From: Anisakis pegreffii
Lineage: Eukaryota > Nematoda > Chromadorea > Rhabditida > Anisakidae
Assembly: GCA_035041965.1 (NCBI GenBank)
Contig: JAPYMA010000487.1
Coordinates: forward strand, 124,001-188,000
Reading direction: 5' to 3'
DNA: 64,000 bases
The translations under genes and the position numbers were made by a program. This document shows positions 49,308-63,890 of this stretch, piece after piece (position 1 is the stretch's first letter; every line of letters begins with the position of its first letter). The notes beneath the pieces were generated by a model that saw only the letters and a program-made list of their open reading frames with translations, had not been told where the DNA came from and searched no databases.

Positions 49308-52300
49308 TCACCATTAATGTAATTAAGCATTTTGATGTGTGAACGATAAAATAGTGATCTTTAAAATTACGCTTATAAATATAGTAGCCAACTGAATATG
49401 CATACGATCATGGTGTTTTCGGTATGGTTCACTTCAACTACTTAATTTAACTAACCGAGTGCAACTGAAACCTATTTGCTGATATTGATACTCAATGAAA
49501 CTTCTTCATCAAAACGCTCCAGATAACTTGCATGCGTAGAACCGAAGAGAAAGCATCTTGGTAATTCGGAGAATTCACGCAGGAAGGAGAAATCATAAGC
49601 TTGTTACATCGAGCGCCGATCCGTCTCGGAAAATCTATTGTTTGCTCTCATCGAAATGTGAAGTGAGACATTCTGGTACCAACAAAGTAGTGAAGAAATT
49701 ACACATTGTTACCTCATCGACAAGATCCTGGTGTTGACAATGTTGAAATTTGAACAGCAATAATTTGACAACAATCTATTGTTTGAGAATATTCCGCTAG
49801 TTAAAGAACACGTTGTGAAGTAACTGATTGTCAAACAATAAGCGAAAAATTCCTCCTAAATTTTGAACTACTGAATTCAGCAAAAGCAATCACATTGCAG
49901 AATTATGACTGTATCGCATTAGGAAGAAAATTTTTGATGATGTCCACTAATCCACACTTCTAAACCGTTACCGTCACATGAAAGACGAATGACATTTGGT
50001 TCAATGAGTTTAGGATTTGTAATCTCCATATTTTGTATACCAGTTTTCATGCGCTTCAGTCAAAAGTATGAGGTACATGCGCTCTTCACCGCTCTCGAAA
50101 AAAATCTTCGAAATAACAAAGATGTATATAAAGTGAGCATATAAGTTGAAACATAACAAACTTACTTACAAGCACGGAAAACGTCTCCGATGGTGCGACA
50201 ATTGCGATTATGAGAGTGGTGAAGCGATCGACACAAATAAACTATTTGTAGGGATGAAAGGTATGTGGAGATTTTTTCGAATGATTATAAACTGGGAAGG
50301 TAGGCAAGTCCATCGATGAACACAAAAGTGAACGTACTCTCGATCGCAAACAGTTTCATTCGATCGCATTGTTTGTTCTCAAAACAATGACTAACTTTAT
50401 CCACTATTGATATGCACTTCATATTTGTTCTTGTTTTATACCAACACATTCAATCACACCGAACCACAATAACCACCCATGTCCCGTTGATGATTTCTGC
50501 TTCTAAATCGCTTGTCAATCTCTTGGATTAGCCGTTTCCTTCCTCTCCTAACACTAATAATCCTAATGTCTATAAATTTTTTGCAGTGTTTCTGAAGTTC
50601 GCTGCTGCTGTATCGTTCATCGCAGAGCTTATTCAACGCAATTTTGCGGAATATCTTTCAAAAGATTACTCTAAACTGGAAATATTCCTTCTTTTAATGT
50701 GAATAATAGAAGAAATGAAAATATTGTGAAGGACTGCTATTTTTGCTGATTAAAACAATTATTCCTCATCAAGGAGCATTTAAGTGCATTTCGCCGATTG
50801 CTCTCAGCTGTACACCTTCCGGGTGAAATGAGAGTATTTGTCATAGGCATTTTTTTCGCTTCGTAACGCTGTCACCGAAATGTTTCTATGAATCAAAGTT
50901 CTTTGAAAGAAATCTTGAATTGAGTCATCAATTTGACTTCACTGTAAAAACAGTGGGAAGAGAACAGCATTTCATTCGATGTGTTCATATCGGAAATAAC
51001 AACAAATCAAAAAATTTGTAATTCTACACTCTAACATACTGATTCATTGCCATTGCAACACTCTCACAAATGAGCCACTAAGCGTTTTTCAATAATTCAA
51101 TTGTGCAACGTACTTCCGATTGATTTTTGCATCTTGCTCAGATGCTCTAAGAATCGAATAAACCTGATTGAATCCCAATTCGGAAAGCTTTTCGTTCTTC
51201 TCATCGAATCAGATGTATCATTCGTTGAATTCCATTACTGATATGTAACTACTAAACAAAATAGACGAAAAAACGAACTAATTCATGATAAATACAACAA
51301 AATTAAATGATGCTTTCTAATTAAGTTGGAACGGATAAGTTTGTGATGATGATGACGTGAGACCGACGACAATACGAAATCGCAGCCACTAAACATTGGT
51401 GATTCCTTATGTAATTTAGCGCTCATGAAACACAGTACCATTGGTATGGTACCACTTTCAGAAGGGATGACTGAATGCAATGCGATGTGATTTGAATTTC
51501 AAATGCGATTTGTTGAAAGTGGCGATGGCACTGTGATGAGCACGCAATCGATGTCTCCTATTTTAGAAGTGTGCTCATTACTGCTTATGAAATATTCATA
51601 AGAATAATGCACAACATTGTTTATAATGCACTGACAAATAATGCATTGAATGCACTTCGATGGAATCAACGAAAACTGATAGTTTGTCAAGTTGAGTGCA
51701 TTGAACGAATCACGAAGATATTCGATAGATGGATGCACTCTGAAATACGTCTCGATTTTATGACAAATCCTTCGTGTTGTTTATTGATATGTCCGCGAAT
51801 ACACATTAATAATTTGCTTCATTCATAAATTGCCGATTCGAAATTCATAAAAACATTGACGATTGACGTTTTATGTGCGATTCAACGATAGACTTATGTA
51901 CGCTGGGTGGTTAACATCGATGATATGCACGAGAAAGACATTAAACTGAATGCGATTTTATGTACGTCACAATTCAACAGTTGTGACGTTCAAAGCGACC
52001 GTACGGTCGGTCACTAAATTAGTTTAAATTCGTTGGTCTCACTGCTTTTCATGAGACTTTTTGAATGAATGAAAAACCGGTCGATGTTCATCCGAAAGAA
52101 TCTTTTGGTTGAATCCAACTTGTCATCGAGGTATATTGACATTATCACGTTAAATTGTTTCACTCTTAGTTTTGGGTTATTCCGATGATGGGAAATTCAT
52201 GCAACTAGCCTATTCCAGTTGGTCGCATTCAGCGTTTCAATTGTTTTCACCAATAACATTCTCAAAACATTTCGGTTCAATCATTGCAATAATTTTTGAA

Positions 52301-52860
52301 AAATGGGAATGATTATGGAAATGCCCTTGAGAACAGAAGAAACAAATCTGGAAAGTATTTTATGTATGACATCAATGGGAAACGGTCTTCAAGGGCGGAA
52401 AATCTCCTTACATTACTTAATATTTGCGAGGATTTAAATGGCAACTGAGCTCGTATTAATAATAGTAATTTTTGTATGTGCGTTATTCGACACAGATCAT
52501 CTCAAATTTAATCAACTGAATGTCAAAAATTAAGGCAGACAGCGTTCTGATGATGAAGCCAATGCGTCATCACTCCTAATTGGGTCCTCTACAAAGCAGT
52601 TTGTTATTCTAACATTAGAGCCGTATTGCATCAGAGGTTTTAACTAAAGACGCATCAAGAGACACTTCGCCATTTGTGCACAATCTGCTTAAACGTAACA
52701 GACATGAACTGCAAATATTTCATGTTTGGCTGGCGAGTGAATGAAAGTAATGTCTGAACAGAGTGCTTGTAAAATCACAAAACTCTTAAAATTTTAATTT
52801 GTTTGCAACGAAGGCAGCAATGCATTTGACAACGATGATCTGAGATTATTTTCGTTGCAG
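49308..52860. other. intergenic, nothing resolved
   Basis: Only short ORFs. The best (50454-50636, minus) has no supporting splice sites that I could confirm. Confidence 0.4.
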
Positions 52861-52951
52861 TGCAACCGATCGTGCAACAAAATCTGCTGCCGTAAGCAAG
52901 CAAAAACATTATGTGATGCTATTGAGACACCACTCAATTATTATAATTTCG
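52861..52951 (+). other. possible isolated cysteine-rich exon
   Basis: It follows TTCGTTGCAG, reads CNRSCNKICCRKQAKTLCDA and ends at a GGTGAAT donor. Five cysteines lie in its first 18 residues. No partner exon was found on either side. Confidence 0.22.
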
Positions 52952-55889
52952 GTGAATATCACGAGTCATCTCGAGGGCAACTTCAATCGTCACTTTCACG
53001 CTCATTTATGCAATCAACATGGTGGGTTCGGAACATGCACATAATTCGTTTCAATAAAATAAATTATGAAAAAAAAACAAAACAAGAGAAGAGAACCTAA
53101 AACTAATTTCCTTCCAAGGCAGTTGAGAAACAAGCATGGAACAGGTGAATCGCTCAGAGGGACAACGTTCTTCATTGCAGATTCGCGTGAATAGATGTTA
53201 AAGAATGTCCAAAGCATTTCCTTTATCGTAATATTATTGCTTTTCTCTTAATGGTGTGATAAAAAGTGTAAAGTAAAAGTTTCACAACAAACTCTCAACG
53301 CAAAAACACAACAACTCCCGATGAAGAATGAAACGTATTTGAGTGTGACATTTTGGGATTGTTTTCATTAAACGACCATCAAAACAAGCAATAATACAAC
53401 ATTTAACGAAAAAACCCAGAAATGGTAACATCGTTTTGTGGGACAATTTTGTGCATAGAATCTGAAGTGGAACTTCTTCTTTTTTGATTTGTACATACAA
53501 TGTGTTAACAAATCACTGTAAAAACCCGAAAAATGGCCAAAACCTATGAATTTCAGTGCATTAAAAAATGGAACACTCCACCCTCACGCAATATGAAGAA
53601 TATGTCATTCATATCCAATAACACATGCAGAATCTTAATCTGGAATCATATTTTTTCTGTTACCCTCCACCGACTTACGACGAAACCAAATGAACGCACA
53701 CAGTACCAAAAATGATCATTAAGTCAACTGGTTTCAATGAGACCGGTAAGGAAAGCGAATGTTAACTTGAATTACAACATGATCGGATATGTATTCCCAA
53801 AATTAAACTTTCCAAAGCTATTGCATTCAGTCAAAATGAAACAAATTATCTGAAATAATCGCCAAGACAAAATTTGAAATGCATTCAACTGATGGTATAC
53901 GGTAACGTTGTTGCGGCAGAACTTTTCCTACAGTACTGCGTTTTACTCCCGAAAACCAGTCCAATCCTATCGCTATGCCTTCTAGCAAAAATTTGACACC
54001 GCTTACATTTACTGCACCGCTTAAAGTTTGGTATGATGCAGTAAATTAACTTATGCCAATACGGACACAATAAAACGAAATGCAATACCGAACGAACTCT
54101 CTGATGACACCTAATCTCACGCATAACAACTTCAGGTTACGGAACTGTTTGCACCACTCGAATGGCAATGTAATAGCACTGGCAAATCTTTCTGAATAGT
54201 AAGACGCCCTACTGAATCGAAACAAAAAGCGCATTGAAGAATCTTTTAGTGAAGCAAAGTTACGTTCCAATGCTGTATACGTAGATATTTTGATTATGAA
54301 CACCATCAAAAATTATGAAATGCAATGAAGTCAGCCAAACAAAGGGCTGAATGTACGATACCATCAACTCGATATGATGTGCATTAGATGGGCCAGCTGA
54401 AAAGCTGAATAAATACGTTTTCATGGTTAATCTCGACTGAATGATGCCCTAAATGCTAGGCGACTCATTAAAACTAGACAGTGCAATTTGCACTTGATAA
54501 TACCACACTCTTATCATTCACAAATGCCGTCATGTCATTGAAATGTAGTGCAGATTTATGTTTTTTGAAATTTTTTGGATGCTCATGAAAATATTCAGAT
54601 GAATTTGAGAGAAGAATAAGTCAAAAAATTTCGAACAGGTCAAAAAATCGTTGCGTCTGAAAAATTACTTTTCATGGGAATTTTATTCTTCAGCAAACAA
54701 ATTCAAGAACCAATTTCTGCAATATAAATTCTCTTCCTCATTGTCAGATAAAAATTTGCTGTCAAATAGTACTGTAAGCTTATGTTATGTTCATGAGCTT
54801 GATTACTTGTGCTGAATGTGGACAGTTTTAAGCGATAACTTCCGAACAAGCGTTTGCGGAATACTCGAATCGAACTGGATTCTTATGCGGTCTTGCTTGG
54901 TTTACATCCCTTATGGTTTACGAATTCTTATGAGCATTCATTCCTGTCTTACGCAGTGCAGTTAATCGCAATTCCGACTGCTTGTGTGCATGTTCTTACC
55001 CTTTCTCTCGGCCGCACTAACGCTTTTCGCAATCTCCTCTCAAAGCATCTCATAGGGCGGTAAACGTTTGCATTCAAATATTCGACTTTGCTTTATGCTA
55101 AATTTCTTTTTTCTAAATCAATTTTTTCTGTTTTGGAATCTTTTTGATGCGATTCGATGATCGATTCATTTCATCGTAAGGACAGTTTGTCCGAGATTAT
55201 TGAGCAGCTTGTACAGCTGATGAAATAATCGAGTTACTGTAAATTTTTTGTTGAAGCGTGTGTCTCTGTGATAAAATCGTTCGTCGTTGGAGCACAAAAA
55301 ATTGAATCCATGAAAATCGAGAACGCTCAGATTTATAAAAAAAAATCGCTTATTGCCGTACCGCAAAGATCAAACAGCTTGCACCATACGAAGAGTGTTT
55401 CAGGTGTCGCCATCGCTTGGTTGAAAATTTCAAATACTATCTGGACGAGTTCATTGACTTCTCAATTAAAATTCAGAAACGTTTCTAGTCACTTCTTCAT
55501 GATATCTGTCATCTGCTTCATTGTAGAAACTCTTCTGAGCAAGCAGAACGGATGTAATTTTGCTATAGGAACGACGAGTTGTGCCCTTTGATTGTATCCA
55601 TTTTTCAGAAATTAAATTTCGACAGGCGCTTATTATTTTATCCAATCACATAGTGAGTGAAACTGAAATTCAGTCTCTTCATAAATTGATTCTGTAGGCA
55701 TTTTTCGGTCTGAGAAATGGTTCCGATCGGAATAGAAGCTAGAAGTAGTGAATGATTTCAATGCGTGCAAATTAAAGGCGATTTTTAGAATGTGGTTGGT
55801 GTTCGTTTGTGCGTGCAAAATTTACGCCTCAAATATATTGTTTAATGTTACCAGTTAATATTTGCAGTAATTGTTCTGAGTTCAGAACG
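52952..55889. other. intergenic upstream of NCAPD3
   Basis: One hydrophobic plus-strand ORF at 54854-55063 (FLSYAVQLIAIPTACVHVLT) looks like a membrane segment, but it has no start, splice or family support. I see nothing else. Confidence 0.4.
55861..55867 (+). promoter_or_regulatory. candidate trans-splice acceptor before the NCAPD3 start codon
   Basis: TTTGCAG lies 22 bases before the ATG at 55890 with an AT-rich upstream stretch. In nematodes such an acceptor just upstream of the first ATG commonly receives a spliced leader. It could equally be a cis acceptor of a 5' exon. Confidence 0.4.
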
Positions 55890-58800
55890 ATGTCATTAGA
55901 AGCACGCGATGACTTGTTCAGTGTTCTCGAAGAATTTGAAAGTGTTTTCGTGGAAATCAGTGATGAATGGATGAAAATTTGGTGATTATTTTTGACTACG
56001 TTGAATTTCCAATTGACATTATTTCGCTGAAATTAAGTGGATTTTTTATTGTCATTCGTTAATTTGATACTTAATTTATAGTGGGTAAACTACAAAAATA
56101 CCGGCGTTCTGTTCGGGTTAATAGATTTAAATTTTATACGGTGTGTCCGAACGCACTTATTCAGAGAAGCTTCTGATATGAATCTTCGAACGTTTAGTTG
56201 TTCAAAATTGCACATAGCAGAATGCGGTTATATTTTTGACAGTATCAATTATCAGAGTCGTCATATTTGGTTTATTTCAGTTTCGAGTCAAATTTCACCG
56301 AGTTCGAACAATTTTCACAATTCGTTCGTCTTTCGATATTGGGAAATATTGATGTAGTAGCGCTTCTAATCAGATGTGAGCATATTTGTGAATAATTCCA
56401 TTTTGCACTTCGCTGTTGAATTAATCCATCGGATTTCAATACTGTGCGAGTGATCCGTTGGAACAATATTACATAAAACTTTTCAAGTGTAAAATTTCCT
56501 TAAAACTATAATACGAATGTCGTTATTTTGTATGTGACTTAACCATTCTCGATGCTGTTTTATTCATTCTACCATTTCATTGAATTTCAAATCATACCAT
56601 ATGATCGATCAAATTTAAAGTCTCCGGTGCGTTATTACGATTCGAAAAGTCAGCTGGTGAAAACAGTACTGAAATATGGGAAGAATTATCGAAGAGGAAT
56701 ATGAACGCACAAAAGCTGGTCGTTCTCTTGTGGTACTTGATCGAGCGAGCTTTAATCCAAAACTCGTTAGTATTCAAAGCTGCTGTTTCAATATTTCTAT
56801 TCCACATTATTTTTAACTGAAGATTTGATAATATTGCAAATAATACTGCAACTGAACAGTGGTAATGATATAAAAAATTTAGCGCATTGGAAGAGCAGAA
56901 GATAGGGTTGTGTGCGGCTGGTGCTTATTTGGCATTGTGTTCACTGAGTGCCTCGCAAGCGTTCAATATATTCAACGCTGCTTTATATCAGGTCTCAATC
57001 GTTTTCTACTTATATTCTTGCAATAGATTTATTACATGAAACGTTTGGTCAATATCAGATGACGTTCAATTATGATGAATAATCTTTCAGAAAGTATTAG
57101 AAATATTGCGTATCGCATATCGTCTTCTAACTTATGATGGTGTTCGAAATGAAGGTAACCGAAGTCGTCAAGGTAAAGCCTCTGGTGCCGCTAAGAGGAA
57201 GAGAACTGATGATAACTTATCGGCATTACAAAATTCAAGTTCGTTTTCTGTGGTCTTCATCGATACACTTGCAGGAACTCTTTTGTTTTACGATACTATT
57301 GAATGAGTTTTTCTTGGCTTTTGCTTCAGTGGATTAAAGGGGGAAAGGAGCGCGTTTATGAGAGGTTGGGATAATTGCGATTACTGTGTGTAGAAGACAA
57401 TATAAGTGAATGTCAATTTGTTGGATAGAATTTATCGTTTCAAGATTTGATCAATGCCCATTGGGAAAAAATTGTTGAGTGGACGAAACGGAATATGTGA
57501 AATTGAAACGAAGAAACATGATTCGTATAGTGAAGAACAGTGCGGAATTTTCGTTTATCTGGAATGGACATGAATTATTAAAAAGATTTCGTTGGTGGTA
57601 AACATTACATTTATGTAAGAAGATGATTTATTCATTCAGTTAATTATTTTTAGCAATTGTTCACTTGAGTGGAGAAAGTAAACGTGAAGTTACTGAGATG
57701 CTCTTCGATGCACTCGATTCATTATTCGCTCTTCTTGATGAAGGTAACTTGCAATATTTCAACTGGAATATTTCTACTTTATATCTTTCATTAGGAAAAA
57801 GCGAGGAAAGCAACACTGATGAGGTAATCTTTTTGAGTTGCGCTGAAAATTTTGGCTTGTTTCTTCTGCATTTCGAGCACATATCTGAATGAGAGCGGTC
57901 AATATCATTTAACAGTGAATCTGATTGATAGTTGTTGTTCTGTGTTACAGTGTCATTATCGGCCTCTCCTGAAGCTGTGTTGGGCAGCGTATTGTTGATT
58001 CGCGATCTGATGACTATCGATTTCTCGTCCAATATCTCCGTTGCGGCGAGTCCGTGTCGTCGACTTTCTGAATTTCAGGTTCGTTTCCATATTGAGCATT
58101 TTCTTTGATGATGTCCGAAGGCTTGAATGAGTATCGTTGATTTTCGGAACTTAGTATTTGGGTATATTGTCGTGTATAAAATGGTAACATTAATTAGTTG
58201 ATGTTAATGAGATGAGTATTGATGAATTGATTGCAGTCACTGCGTCGTTTCTCGGAACGATCGTTCGCGCTGATGCATCGTTTAATAGAGCCGAGGCACT
58301 CGAGCTGTGCCGTACTGCTTGGACACATTGTGATGCCACGACTTGTCTTTTGGACATTCGAAAATACGACACTTCCGGCGAGTGCGCATCCAACGAAATT
58401 GATGAACGATTATAAAGACGCAATGATACGATTCATCAAGTTTCGAATTGAGGTAATTGATACTTACTTGCCTTATTTCGTTTTGCTCTTATCATTTTTT
58501 TGTATTTTGTCTGTTCACGAATGCCTTCTATTTGTTGCTGTATGCTTATCATTTACGAAAGTGAGGCGCAAGGGTCATCGATGTTATTGTTTGAAATGTT
58601 AATCGCTGATTCAAATAATTCAATTTCGACATATTGTTAATTTCTCAGTATCAGTATGTGAAATAGAGAAATGATACTCGATTTGTTGTTGTTGTGCTAA
58701 ACGGCGTTGATTCACTGACATTGCTGCAATTGTTGCAGAAAGGTGATGAAGACGAGCTATCGGTTATTCAACGTGTTCTCGAGAATGTGTGTCATCGTTG

Positions 58801-61800
58801 TCCAGACAGAAGTGATTATCGCACGAAAGTGGCATCCACAGTGTGTGAGATCCTCGCGCTCATGCCTCTCAAATACCATTACGTGAGACTTTTTGCTTAT
58901 TTGTTAATTTTTTTAACGCACGCTATCAACCGATCGATCCATTTGTCGCTCGAATGAAACTTTACGCGATATTCGTTGATTTCAGTTGGTCACTTTTCTC
59001 AATCCATATTTTTTTTGCAGAGTTCATTCTTGATGCTTCAGTATTGTCCTCATGGAACTTATTTGTATTTCGTTTAGGATTTTGCGCACTTTATTCGCGT
59101 ATTCGGTTCGGTCGATCGAGGTGCATGGCGTGGTTTTGCGGTCGAAATGATTCCACTTTTACTACTCAATTTTGGCACGTCTTTTTTAGTTTCAAACTTT
59201 ACGTTCATCTTTTCAACGCGAACCGTTTCAACTTCTTTCCTTCTGCAATAGATGAGAACAATGTTTTTGAGTGCTTTAATGATATGAAACAAATTTTGTG
59301 TTCAGTTGCTAACATGTACACTGTCTGAAAAGTTTACAACTTTTCATTTGAATGGAATATTTTGCTCATGGATTATTCTGTTGTTCGACAATTTCACAAT
59401 ATAAAATGTTTGATTGTATAAAAAAACAAATGATGTCGAAGCTTCAGATTTCTCATCTCCCGACCCATCGACACAACAGAACACCACCAATGGTCATGGC
59501 AATATTGTGGTGAAAACTGAACCAGGAGAAGAGAATGCAAATGTGAGTTTGTGTTCTGTCAAGAGATGTTGATTTTATCATCACAATACTTTGCGAGACA
59601 CTTAATGTTCTCATCAGGCACTTGTCAATTCGCCGTAATCACATTCCGCGGCGCCCTAGTGACCGACGAAATTGAAATAATTGACATTCAGAAATGAATT
59701 AATGTCGCCAATTTCGTACTGTGCGAAAGCTTCAATGATTCTTCTTACTTCAGGACAGAGAAGATGATGATGGAAGTGTAAATCAAAAGAAAAAGAAGAG
59801 GAAACGCCCAAAAAAGTTGGTTACTTTCTTCGAAAACATTTCACATTTATGCGATTCTTCGTCGCTCTGTTCATTTCAGTTATTAATCTATCGGTAAAAC
59901 GTTTAAACCGACTGAAACGAACAATAATTGTTTGAGGGGGTCGCCGGTCGAGAGACAAAATCCACTGGTGGCGCTGGTGACAGTGATGGTACGCTCTTGC
60001 AATGATAAGTCGTCTATGGTGCGTTCTCGTGCAATCGTACAGATGATCGATGTGTTGAAGAATGATCGGATGCGTGCATTCTTGTCCGATATCTCCACTG
60101 AAATGGTGTGTTCATTCAATCATCCGGGTATTTTTACGTGTTCATAGCAGTTTTGCGCACATTGGAGCTGTTCGTGTCGGCGCATTGTGATCCACAAAAT
60201 GTGAATGAAATTGTTCGTGTTGAGAGAGCTTACTTGTCATAATCTCTCAGTAGCGATTCATATAGCTTCTTGTGCAGTTTTTATGATGAGGCGATTACCT
60301 TGCCTCGCCTGGTAATCGCCTTTATGATGAGGATGATAAGAAATTTGCAAAGTCATGAAGTGGCTCTTTGCAGTTTACAAATTTGAAATACAGTGGAATG
60401 ATTTTAGGCAAAGCTGAATCTAGGCGAAGAAGAGAGTCAGGAGAATAGAGTGGGTGTGCGAGAGGAGTCGTATGCAGATTCACCGCTGTTGGAAATGTTA
60501 CTCGTTCGGTGTAATGATTCGAGGGTATGTTTCGTTTTTATGGTTCGTCTCTTATGTACCTTTAACTGTTCATTTGGACAATGATCATCCATTAATTGAA
60601 GGTATCGGTGCGTAAAGCAGCCATGCAATCAGTTGAAGCCTACTGTACATGTTTGAATGATAGAACTCTTATCAACCTCGCGGTCAATGCTATCAAGGTT
60701 ACTTTTTCACTATTGATATTGTTCGTTTGAAAATTTGCATTATTCGTTGAATTTAATGTTGATCAAATTTATATGGTAAATAATTTTATTTTCGAGATGG
60801 AGCCATTGCATTTCGTTATTTTAACCGTTATGAATGAGTGGTGAATACGAGGTAGATATTGGTTGTTTTCAGCAAGGCAGTCACGATACAGCTCTGTCAG
60901 TTCGTAAACAGTCAGCCGAATCGTTAACTCATTTACTGTTATCGATGAGTGGGAATCGTGCTGAGCTTTCGGAATTGCTCGAGACATCGTGGTTGTGTTC
61001 AGTGATGCCGTTGGTGGTGGATCGAGAACAGTCTGTTGTTCAACTTGCATCGAGACTTATTAATGTTCGTTCGTGTTTGTCGTGTTCATTGGTTCATTTC
61101 ATTTATGCTTGCAGTTTACTAGCTTCATTCATAGATTAAGTAAAGAATGTACGATAAAAATATGCTTCATTTTCAGGAAACAATGATTCAGCCAATCGCA
61201 ACCAATAATAATGATCTTGCATGGCGACTTTTGGCTGCTGTCGAGCAAAATCTTGATTATCAGTGAGTTAATTTGTTGAAGGGTTTATTTGTTATGGAGT
61301 GTGCTTATTCCGAATAACAACAGTAGTGTTTATCGGCACCAAGTGAATGGCTTTTTTCAAAGTAATTTTTCAGTCGAAATTCGGAGCGGTGATTTTAGAG
61401 GAAGTATTTCAGAATAACGAAATAAATCGTAGTGTTTTGATAGAATAGATAGAAATGAATTTGTCATAATCACTGCATATAAGGTGATCATTTATAAAGT
61501 CGTGAAAATGATCGTACATCATCGAAGCGAATATATATCATAAATTAGGATGGTATTGTAGTGATATTTGTGAGAGTGCAAAGTGAACTGTAGGAATAAG
61601 AATTTTTGTCGTTTAGACGCTCATTATTGCGTGCGTTGATGAATGAAGCAAAAGAAGGGAATCTTACGGAACGGATCGTGAATGTTCTGTGGAAGAAGGT
61701 TGATGAGGTTGATAAGTCGACAATGGCTTGGATGTTACTTCATGAGTTGTGTGCTATTTTCAAGGTAGAGCCATGTTCTCTGCTCATAGCTTTTACTCTG

Positions 61801-63890
61801 CCTTTGTTTTTTGAGTTTTTTTTTGTTTCATTAGAGTGCATGAAATTCAGAATTCGTCTCAATGATGTTTTTGTCGCTTTTGAATATTTGTAAGTAAATG
61901 CTAAGATAGGTGGCTCGAATTACTCTCGATCTGATTTCACTTACGATTAGTTCTTTTCAAAAGAATAAGTCGAAGCAACGAAGTGAATTTTTCTCTCACT
62001 CAGATTGATCCATCACGTGCCGTTGATGTTTGGTTCAAGAGGGTCGATGATGAGCATCGAGATACGGTTATGTATGTGGCGCATATTATTGAGGCAGGTG
62101 CAGATCGGTTGAAAGCAGCCGACAAAACGAAATTGCGAGATGATTTATCGAGTAAATTACGTGAATACAGGTGAAAATTCTGCTTCTATTTAGGTACATT
62201 GTAGATGAGTTGAATTTATGAGTGGTATGAATCGTATTTTATTATTTTATAACTTCACAACGTCGAATATCTTGTTTTGTAGTCGATTGCGATTCTATTT
62301 TGACGAATAAGCTTTGTAGTTCAAGAAATAAATAGTAAAGTTTCTTCACTGAAAGCTAAATATGATTTTAGCAAGCGTATGCAATAATTAATACGAATAC
62401 GAGTTTAAGGGTGGACGAATGCCACATCCCGAAGATCTATTGGTTCTTTTCACGTCTGTACGATTGTGACGATGCTGAACTGCTCAACTTCAATAAACGA
62501 TTCCTCAGCGATTGTTCCGGTCGAATTCACGAAAGCATTTATGGTTCAGAGAGAACGTTCGCTTCATCGCAAAATACGTTAGTATTGTATTTTCATTTTC
62601 GCTTTGATTGTTTCATATTGATTCCGTTTGTTATCCCTTGAAATCAGTCATAATTTGTTAAATCCGGATGAGCGATATTAACCAAACATCAGATAGTGAA
62701 TTTCTTCACTTAAAAGTTCGTCCAGCCATTAATTTAATGGGAATTATTTTTTAAGGCGGTGATAGTCGCTTTTTGATCTTTAAATGTGAACAGTTTGAAA
62801 TGTTTGCTTGTAGCGGAATTGTTTTGATTGTTCGATGAATCGTAAGTGAAATGTGATGAAATATAATTACTATTGTAAATATTCAGTAGTGAGTTAACAT
62901 CATCGCGATTGGTTCGTATGATTGCATCGATCGGTGAAATCGTGCAGTGCCATCCATCACTGATAACCGAGGATCTATCGGAGTTGATGCAATTCATTGT
63001 CGCATCCGATGTGATTCGAGAGAAAGTCACTCAAATTGGTTTGTTCATTCATTGTTGACATTCACTCTGATTCACCTCTAAAATTGAGAATCCGACAATT
63101 TTAATAATGTCATCAAAAGACATCGTAAATGCGAGTTGATGTTTGCATTCGTCAAATACAATTGTACTGATGTTGCTCTCCGAACATATGTGATTTTTTT
63201 GTCCAGGGACCATATTGCTTAATTTCTCAGTTGAGACTTACACTTTTCGGTGTTTCATTTTACTCATTTCATTTTACTCAAATGACGTGATTTACGTGTG
63301 CTTATGGACATTAATAGAGTGGAAAAAAACATGAATATGTAATGAATTATGAATGAGATGAATGATTCGTTGAGTTTCTCAGTAAAATACATTTGAAATG
63401 ACCGATCCGTTTCATTTCAGTTTCACGAAGGCAAACTCCATTGCCAACACAATCGCAGGCCGGTGTATCCAACACGAATATACATGCTGTAACCGAGGTT
63501 CGCGTTTTCATTTCATTCTCTTCAGTGTTCATTTGCACTGAATTTTTTCTTTTTGCAGAAATTGTTCACCTCATGAGACTGCTGCATTCACTCACATGAT
63601 GCAACACAGTCTGGCAATGGACACTCGAATTTCAGTGAATATCCTGATCCATCGAATAAGATTATTTTCAGGCAACCAACGCAAATCGAGCATCCTCTGA
63701 AGCTGGCCCATCTCAAGGTACAACAACAACTCAAACAAGTCGACCGTTGAGTTCACAATCGACGTGTCACAACACTGCAGGCACAACGACGACGAATGCG
63801 TTCGTGCAGAGTTGTTTCACTAACTCAGATCTTTTCTCGTCTGCGGTTCGAGCACGCGCCGTTCTGACGATTGGAAAAATGTGCCTCATG
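55890..63890 (+). CDS. condensin II non-SMC subunit D3 (NCAPD3 / HCP-6 type), 3' end outside window
   Basis: Exons: 55890-55981, 56281-56375, 56621-56765, 56883-56991, 57091-57238, 57654-57743, 57795-57836, 57951-58078, 58237-58452, 58739-58882, 59078-59188, 59448-59542, 59754-59815, 59937-60127, 60151-60212, 60408-60524, 60602-60697, 60873-61064, 61177-61262, 61617-61764, 62004-62170, 62410-62577, 62887-63038, 63421-63497 and 63672-63890. The phases agree throughout except across 59189-59447, where a small exon seems missing. About 1,050 residues are visible, against roughly 1,500 in vertebrates. Signature matches: LRFEKSAG...IWEELSKRNM; RSDYRTKVASTVCEILALMP; RSCNDKSSMVRSRAIVQMID; LSVRKQSAESLTHLLLSMSG; SAVRARAVLTIGKMCLM (vertebrate RAHAIITLGKLCL). 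The protein is built of HEAT repeats, sits in the nucleus and helps condensin II compact mitotic chromosomes. The start is supported by the acceptor 22 bases upstream. Confidence 0.88.
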
